From: Planctomycetaceae bacterium
GTDB lineage: Bacteria > Planctomycetota > Planctomycetia > Pirellulales > UBA1268
DNA: 27,407 nucleotides
Assembly: GCA_009691925.1 (NCBI GenBank)
Contig: SIAG01000003.1
Span: 1-27,407, forward strand
Direction of reading: 5' to 3'
Shown: piece by piece, positions 23,288-27,407 of the stretch
How positions within the stretch are numbered: position 1 is the stretch's first letter
Layout: every line of letters begins with the position of its first letter
Position numbers and translations under genes: made by a program
The notes under the pieces: model-generated
What the model was told of the DNA's origin: nothing
The model's input: only the letters and a program-made list of their open reading frames with translations
Databases searched by the model: none

Positions 23288-24952
23288 ATGTCCAGCCCCG
23301 TCCGCCCGTGGTGCCACCGTCCTCTCCTCCCCCTTGCCCGGATGGCCGCATGGGCCGGTCGACGCGGAGCCGCCACGATCCTCGCAGGGCTCGTCGGCGG
23401 GGGTCTGCTGCCCCTGTTGGCACCCTCGGCCGCCGCGAATGAGGCTCCCGCCGCGCCGTCACGGGGAGCGGGGGTCAGCGACGAGACGGCCGCGACGTTC
23501 CAAAAGCGCAACGGCGAGGTCTTTCAGGGCTGGTCGAAGCCGAAGGCCGTCCTCGTGTTCACCGGTGAGCTCGACGGCTACATCGAGCCGTGCGGGTGCA
23601 CCGGCAAGGAGAACCAGAAGGGGGGCTTGAGCCGACGGCGCAACTTCCTCGGGGCGTTGGCTGCAGCGGAATGGCCGGTGGTAGCGCTCGATCTCGGTGA
23701 TCAGGTCAACCGGTTCGGCCGGCAGACGGAGATCAAATTTGGCTCGATCGTCGACGGCCTCAAGGCGATGCAGTACGCCGCCGTTGGCTTCGGCCCCAAG
23801 GATCTCCGCCTCCCCGCTGAAGAGGTCGTGGCTGCGGTTTCGGCGGTTGGCGACAAGCCGACGCCGTTCGTTTGCGCTAATGTCGGACTGATCGGATTCG
23901 ATTCGGGGATCACGCCGCTCCACCGGGTCGTCGAGGCCGGAGGGCTGAAGATCGGCATCACTGCCGTTTTGGGGGACGCCGAACTGGCCGAGATCCGCAA
24001 CGACCTGATCGCCACCAAGCCGGCCGCCGAGGCGCTCGTCGAACCGGCCGCGGCCCTCGCCCGGGCGGGCTGCGACCATCAGGTGCTCCTCGCCTTTGCC
24101 ACCCCGGAGGAAACGAAGAAACTCGCGGCCCGCTATCCGCAGTTTGACTTCGTAGTCACTGCGGGGGGTGCCGAGGAGCCCCCCGCCCAACCGGAAAAGC
24201 TCCCCTCGCACCGGGCCGCCGGCAAACCCCCGGTCGACCGCCATCTCCTTGAGCTCGGCCACAAGGGGATGTTCGCCGTCGTCATCGGCCTGTTCGACGA
24301 TGCCGCTCAGCCGATCCGCTCCCAGCGTGTGCCGCTCGATGCTCGCTGGGGAGAGGCCGAGGAGATGATCCGGCTCCTGGCCGGCTACCAAGCGCAGCTG
24401 GAGACGCTGGGGCTGACGGGCCTCGGGCTCACCCCCGGCCGCCACCCGACCGGCCGCCGGTTCGCCGGCAGCGCCAGCTGTGCCGAATGCCACACGTCGT
24501 CGTTCGAGGTGTGGACGAACTCGGGGCACGCCGAGGCGCTGACCACCCTGGAAACCCAGACACCCCGCCGCGACGGCGACCCCGAGTGCCTCTCCTGCCA
24601 CGTCGTCGGCTGGGACCCTCAGAAGTTCCAGCCCTATGAGGGGGGATTCATGGGGGTCAAGGCCACGCCACAGCTCGCCCACCAGGGGTGCGAGAACTGC
24701 CACGGGCCCGCCGCCGCCCACGCCTCGGCCGAAAGGGGGCAGGTTCGCGTTCCTGCCGCCGACCGGGAGCGGCTCCGGGCCGAGCTCCATCTCGCCCTCG
24801 ACACGCCGCAGGCAAAGCAGCAGGTTATGAACAACTGTCTCGAATGCCACGACCTCGACAACAGCCCGCAGTTCGACTTCGACACCTACTGGCCGCAGGT
24901 GGAGCACGGCGAGGAGCCGGGGGCAGCCGCGGCGGCTGCGGCGCTCGAATAA
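23288..24952 (+). CDS. 5'-nucleotidase-like phosphoesterase domain fused to tetrahaem cytochrome c
   Basis: A 554-residue exported protein. A signal segment (ATILAGLVGGGLLPLLAPSAAA, about 28-50) is followed by a UshA-like calcineurin phosphoesterase domain (about 85-350: LVFTGELDGYIEPCGCTGKENQKGGL, ALDLGDQVNRFG, VGFGPKDLRL). The metal ligands look degraded: the usual D-H pair and GNHE/D are missing, while LGD remains. The C-terminal part carries four c-type haem motifs: CAECH (398), CLSCH (434), CENCH (468) and CLECH (517), in a cytochrome c554-like context (FAGSASCAECHTSSFEVWTNSGHAEAL). A PCGC motif near residue 102 adds a possible extra metal or disulfide site. Start alternatives are GTG 23252 and ATG 23342. 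It probably acts in extracytoplasmic electron transfer; the substrate is unknown. Confidence 0.85.
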   Translation: MSSPVRPWCHRPLLPLARMAAWAGRRGAATILAGLVGGGLLPLLAPSAAANEAPAAPSRGAGVSDETAATFQKRNGEVFQGWSKPKAVLVFTGELDGYIEPCGCTGKENQKGGLSRRRNFLGALAAAEWPVVALDLGDQVNRFGRQTEIKFGSIVDGLKAMQYAAVGFGPKDLRLPAEEVVAAVSAVGDKPTPFVCANVGLIGFDSGITPLHRVVEAGGLKIGITAVLGDAELAEIRNDLIATKPAAEALVEPAAALARAGCDHQVLLAFATPEETKKLAARYPQFDFVVTAGGAEEPPAQPEKLPSHRAAGKPPVDRHLLELGHKGMFAVVIGLFDDAAQPIRSQRVPLDARWGEAEEMIRLLAGYQAQLETLGLTGLGLTPGRHPTGRRFAGSASCAECHTSSFEVWTNSGHAEALTTLETQTPRRDGDPECLSCHVVGWDPQKFQPYEGGFMGVKATPQLAHQGCENCHGPAAAHASAERGQVRVPAADRERLRAELHLALDTPQAKQQVMNNCLECHDLDNSPQFDFDTYWPQVEHGEEPGAAAAAAALE

Positions 24953-24964
24953 CCCCCCGCGGGC

Positions 24965-25714
24965 TCACCCCAGTTGGGCCATCGCCTCGTCGGGGATGTT
25001 GAAGTTCGCCGCCACGCTCTGGACGTCGTCGTGATCGTCGAGCCGTTCCATGAGGTGGAGGACACGACGGGCCGTGTCGACATCGTCGACATCGACCGAG
25101 TTGGTGGGGATGCGGACGATCTCGTTCGACTCGATCGTCATCCCGGCCCCCTGGATCGCCGCGATCACGTCGACCATCGCGGACGGCTCGCAGATCACCT
25201 CCCAGCGGTCCCCGGCGGGCTTCACGTCGTCGGCCCCGGCCTCGATCGCCAACTCCATCAATCGATCCTCGGAACACGAGGCCAGCGGCAGACGCACGGC
25301 CCCCTTCCGCAGGAAGAGGTAGGCGACGCACCCAGTGGCCCCAAGCTTGCCACCGCACATCTCGAAGATCTTGCGGATCTCCGGTGCCGTGCGGTTCTTG
25401 TTGTCGGTGAGGATCTCGCAGAGGACCGCGACCCCTCCGGCGGCATACCCCTCGTACAGCGACTCCTCGAGATCGCCCCCCTTGAGCTCACCGGTGCCGG
25501 TGCGGATCGCCCGCTGGATGTTCTCCTTGGGCATGCTCACCGCCTTCGCGGCATCGATCGCATACCGGAGACGGAGATTGGCGTCGGGATCGGGCCCACC
25601 ATGCTTGGCTGCCACGATGATCGCCTTCGCCAGTTTGCTCCACAGCTTGCCCCGCTTCGCATCAATGAGCGACTTCTTGCGGGAAATATTTGCCCAGTGG
25701 GAATGGCCGGCCAC
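24965..25714 (-). CDS. yebC: YebC/PmpR family regulatory protein
   Basis: A 249-residue YebC/TACO1-family protein. The N-terminal AGHSHWANISRKKSLIDAKRGKLWSKLAKAI is highly diagnostic, as are DPDANLRLRYAIDAAKAVSMPKENIQRAIRTGTGE, YEGYAAGGVAVLCEILTDNKNRTAPEIRKIF, and the C-terminal SNEIVRIPTNSVDV. Members have been described as transcriptional regulators and, more recently, as factors relieving ribosome stalling at proline-rich sequences. The latter would suit a genome with many Pro-rich tails such as this one (inference). The start is GTG, with GGAG about 8 nt upstream. Its 3' end converges on the cytochrome gene with only 12 nt between the two stop codons. Confidence 0.96.
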   Translation of the reverse strand: MAGHSHWANISRKKSLIDAKRGKLWSKLAKAIIVAAKHGGPDPDANLRLRYAIDAAKAVSMPKENIQRAIRTGTGELKGGDLEESLYEGYAAGGVAVLCEILTDNKNRTAPEIRKIFEMCGGKLGATGCVAYLFLRKGAVRLPLASCSEDRLMELAIEAGADDVKPAGDRWEVICEPSAMVDVIAAIQGAGMTIESNEIVRIPTNSVDVDDVDTARRVLHLMERLDDHDDVQSVAANFNIPDEAMAQLG

Positions 25715-25782
25715 GCGCTGCTCCGTTGGCTGGAGGGGTATCTCGGGGATCGATCCGCGTCTGGTCGTCGGTGAGGTTTTGA

Positions 25783-25799
25783 CGCCGCATCTTGCGGCG
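25783..25799. repeat. 17-bp perfect mini-hairpin
   Basis: CGCCGCA-TCT-TGCGGCG, a 7-bp stem with a 3-nt loop, in the 106-nt gap between yebC and the 471-aa gene, 22 nt past the latter's stop. It has the same geometry as the hairpins at 13308 and 13326. There is no U-tract, so it is at most a weak terminator. Confidence 0.5.
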
Positions 25800-25802
25800 G
25801 AT

Positions 25803-25823
25803 CACATTATCCACAGCGTGCTA
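25803..25823 (-). promoter_or_regulatory. Consensus DnaA box in a 21-bp shared intergenic motif (copy B)
   Basis: Plus-strand TTATCCACA (25807-25815) is a perfect DnaA-box match. The extended motif on the minus strand is TAGC-AC-GCTGTGGATAA-T-GTG, 18 of 21 identical to copy A at 13368. Here the TAG is the stop codon of the 471-aa gene. Confidence 0.4.
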
Positions 25824-27236
25824 CCGCGGCTTGCGGCGCGTCAGGTCATCGGAGTGCCGATCCTCGGACGGGGCGCGGTCAGCCGGGGGCTTGGCCCCCT
25901 TGTCCTTCGCCGCGGAGGCCCCCTTGTCGGACGACTTGTGGCTCTCCGCGGACGCCGGCTTGTCGGCCGTCACCGGCTTCTTCGTTGCCCCCTTGTCAGC
26001 GGCCCCCTTGTCAGCGGCCCCCTTGTCAGCGGCCCCCTTGTCAGCGGCCCCCTTGTCAGCGGCCCCCTTGTCAGCGGCCCCCTTCGGCGGCACCGGCAGT
26101 TTGCCGGCGGTAGGCTTCTTGGCCACATCGGCCTTCTTGGCCACATCGGCCTTCTTGGCCACATCGGCTTTCTTGGCCACATCGGCCTTCTTGGCCACAT
26201 CGGCCTTCTTGGCCACATCGGCCTTCTTGGCCACATCGGCCTTCTTGGCCGCTGGCGGGGCAAGCTCCTCCGGCTCGGCTGGTTTGACCGGGACCGGTCG
26301 TCCGACGTTGGGCTTGACGACAAACGGCTTCGGGCCGGGCTTCGACCCGGCGACGACGCTCCCGTCGGCCGCCCGTTTCGGACCCGAGCCGGGGGGGGGA
26401 AGTGGTGTCTTCCCGGCAGGACGGGCAGCGGCTTGGGGACCCGCGGGGCGGTGCTCCTCGGCCGCGGTGCGGGCTGCCTCGGCAGCCTTTTGGGCGTCCT
26501 TGCCCGCCGCGGGGGGCGGGGGCACCGGAAGGGGGAGCAGTTCGCCGCGCTTCGGCATCCGCTTGGCTTCGGGATTGACTCCCTGCAAGATCTTTTTGAC
26601 CGAAGCGCCGTGGAGGTTCGTCAGGACCTCGACGCCGAACTGGTGGAGCAACGATCCGAACTCCAACCCGGCCTTCTTCGGGATAAAACGATCGAGCCCG
26701 GGGCACTTCGCCGCGTCATACTCCTCCTGCGACATCACGCCGGTGAGAAGCAAACCCTGCATCGCCCCCAGATCGACAGGAATGAAGTGGCCACCGAGGG
26801 CCGTCGAACCAATAAACGCCACGACGAACGGCGGGATGCCATGGATGTGCTCGAGCGTCTTCATGCCGTGCGCGATCGAATGCTTCTTGGCGTTGTCGAG
26901 CGAGAAGCTGTAGGTCGACTCGAACACCCCCTGGAGCACGCGGCGGAGGGCGAGGGCGGCCCGGGCTGGATCGGGCAGATCGTGGAGGGTCTCGGCGAGC
27001 TCGGCCACCGTTGTGACGCGGACTTCGTTGAGGTCAAAGTAGGTCTCGCCGAGCCGCTTGTAGGCAACCTCAGCCACGTCATACGGGGCATTCTCGAGGC
27101 AGCAGGCGTAGAGCACCTGGTCGAGAAGCGGGGATTGGATGTCCGGATCGACCGGCTTGTAGGTGGCGCGCAGCGCCTTGTGGAGCTTGGCAACGAGTTG
27201 CTGACGATTGGGCTGCTGCCGGTTCGGTGTGGTCAT
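25821..27236 (-). CDS. Degenerate endonuclease III-fold protein with repetitive Lys/Ala/Pro tail
   Basis: A 471-residue protein. Residues ~12-225 resemble the HhH-GPD/endonuclease III fold: PLLDQVLYACCLENAP at the start, a helix-hairpin-helix-like LEHIHGIPPFVVAFIG (128-143) where Nth has LPGVGRKTA, and IPVD (D155) matching the catalytic-aspartate position. The Nth catalytic lysine is not at its usual place (GIPPF), and the C-terminal four-cysteine iron-sulfur cluster is absent, so glycosylase activity is doubtful. Residues ~226-471 are low-complexity, rich in Lys, Ala and Pro, with seven AKKADV units and six KGAAD units, resembling histone-H1-like tails. The ATG overlaps the stop of the upstream gene (ATGA), with AGGA about 7 nt before. 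A DNA-binding or nucleoid role is inferred, not shown. Confidence 0.8.
   Translation of the reverse strand: MTTPNRQQPNRQQLVAKLHKALRATYKPVDPDIQSPLLDQVLYACCLENAPYDVAEVAYKRLGETYFDLNEVRVTTVAELAETLHDLPDPARAALALRRVLQGVFESTYSFSLDNAKKHSIAHGMKTLEHIHGIPPFVVAFIGSTALGGHFIPVDLGAMQGLLLTGVMSQEEYDAAKCPGLDRFIPKKAGLEFGSLLHQFGVEVLTNLHGASVKKILQGVNPEAKRMPKRGELLPLPVPPPPAAGKDAQKAAEAARTAAEEHRPAGPQAAARPAGKTPLPPPGSGPKRAADGSVVAGSKPGPKPFVVKPNVGRPVPVKPAEPEELAPPAAKKADVAKKADVAKKADVAKKADVAKKADVAKKADVAKKADVAKKPTAGKLPVPPKGAADKGAADKGAADKGAADKGAADKGAADKGATKKPVTADKPASAESHKSSDKGASAAKDKGAKPPADRAPSEDRHSDDLTRRKPR
25990..26079. repeat. Six tandem 15-bp repeats
   Basis: Six identical copies of CCCTTGTCAGCGGCC (plus strand), in frame, coding for six AADKG units in the tail of the 471-aa protein. 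The lack of any base difference between copies suggests recent expansion by slippage or unequal exchange. Confidence 0.95.
26115..26250. repeat. Seven tandem 18-bp repeats plus a partial copy
   Basis: Seven copies of CTTCTTGGCCACATCGGC (plus strand) fill 26115-26240, with a partial eighth to 26250. Only one base differs (T for C at 26169, silent or nearly so). They code for the (KKADVA)7 array of the 471-aa protein. Confidence 0.95.
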
Positions 27237-27407
27237 GCGTATTCCTGTGGATCCTCGCCCGGCACCTCTTCAGCCGGGGCACGTTGCCGAAGCTGCGGCG
27301 ATTCCGGACGCGCATCCGCCGGGGCAACGGCGGCGCCGTCCCCGGACGAAGGCCCGAGCACCTCCGCCAGAAGACGGGCGATCTCGAGCGATTTTTTCAC
27401 GCCCCCA
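27233..27407 (-). CDS. C-terminal end of an unidentified protein (truncated by window edge)
   Basis: An open minus-strand frame from the window edge to a TGA at 27235-27233, giving 57 residues: GGVKKSLEIARLLAEVLG, then a Pro/Ala/Glu-rich, probably disordered end (ARPESPQLRQRAPAEEV ... EDPQEYA). The stop overlaps the ATG of the 471-aa gene (ATGA), which implies an operon and supports the frame being real. A GTG at 27400 (VKKSLEIA) could itself be the start of a short protein. KKSLEIARLLAEVL has the look of an amphipathic helix, but it is too short to identify a family. Confidence 0.5.
   Translation of the reverse strand, partial: GGVKKSLEIARLLAEVLGPSSGDGAAVAPADARPESPQLRQRAPAEEVPGEDPQEYA

Noticed and set aside
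13372..25815. Replication origin
   Set aside because: Only one DnaA box is present at each place, 12 kb apart, with no box cluster, no AT-rich unwinding region and no dnaA, dnaN or gyrB genes.
25990..26250. CRISPR-like array
   Set aside because: The 15-bp and 18-bp units are directly adjacent with no spacers, stay in frame and encode protein repeats.
27079..27327. 82-codon minus-strand frame crossing the start of the 471-aa gene
   Set aside because: It is an Arg-rich shadow; the frame ending at 27233 with an ATGA overlap is more convincing.

Overview
The window is about 27.4 kb of GC-rich DNA (roughly two thirds G+C by eye), densely packed with bacterial genes. No rRNA, tRNA, insertion sequence, prophage or CRISPR array was seen. 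The gene content points to a planctomycete, probably of the Pirellulales/Gemmatales type. The signs are paired ExbD genes behind an ExbB with a leader-like N-terminus and large exported TPR proteins, a DUF1573 protein beside a phosphoesterase-like/multihaem cytochrome fusion, an archaeal/eukaryote-like (type 3) prolyl-tRNA synthetase, an FHA protein, and a small protein ending in a YKR-SGRMFPT-SE-LEV-LGYR type motif that I recall from planctomycetes. This assignment is by pattern recognition, not by a database search.

Layout. 1-1889 (+): the C-terminal activation domain of cobalamin-dependent methionine synthase (metH), then a XerC/D-type tyrosine recombinase. 1981-8484 (-): a five-gene block, transcribed as 1122-aa membrane-anchored repeat protein, 374-aa exported TPR protein, ExbB/TolQ-like, ExbD-1, ExbD-2. 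8693-11601 (-): serC then serA, two steps of serine synthesis. 11799-13062 (-): an 88-aa conserved small protein and a TPR lipoprotein. 13063-13412: the only gene-free stretch above 300 bases; it holds a run of small perfect hairpins and a consensus DnaA box. 13413-14159 (-): an FHA protein. 14308-16848 (-): gcvT, gcvH and a LipM-like lipoyl-assembly gene. 16964-20162 (-): a YhaM-like exoribonuclease followed by RNase R. 20356-24952 (+): proS, a DUF1573 protein and a tetrahaem cytochrome fusion. 24965-27407 (-): yebC, a degenerate endonuclease III-fold protein with a repetitive Lys/Ala/Pro tail, and the 3' end of one more gene.

How the genes fit together. Serine made by SerC/SerA can feed the glycine cleavage branch (GcvT/GcvH) and methionine synthase, so three loci touch one-carbon metabolism. 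RNase R and the YhaM-like enzyme form a 3'-to-5' RNA decay pair. The two least explained systems are the TPR-ExbB-ExbD-ExbD block, which looks like a proton-motive-force-driven envelope machine with no TonB or TolA in sight, and the 471-aa protein that joins a catalytically incomplete DNA-glycosylase fold to a histone-H1-like tail built from minisatellite repeats.
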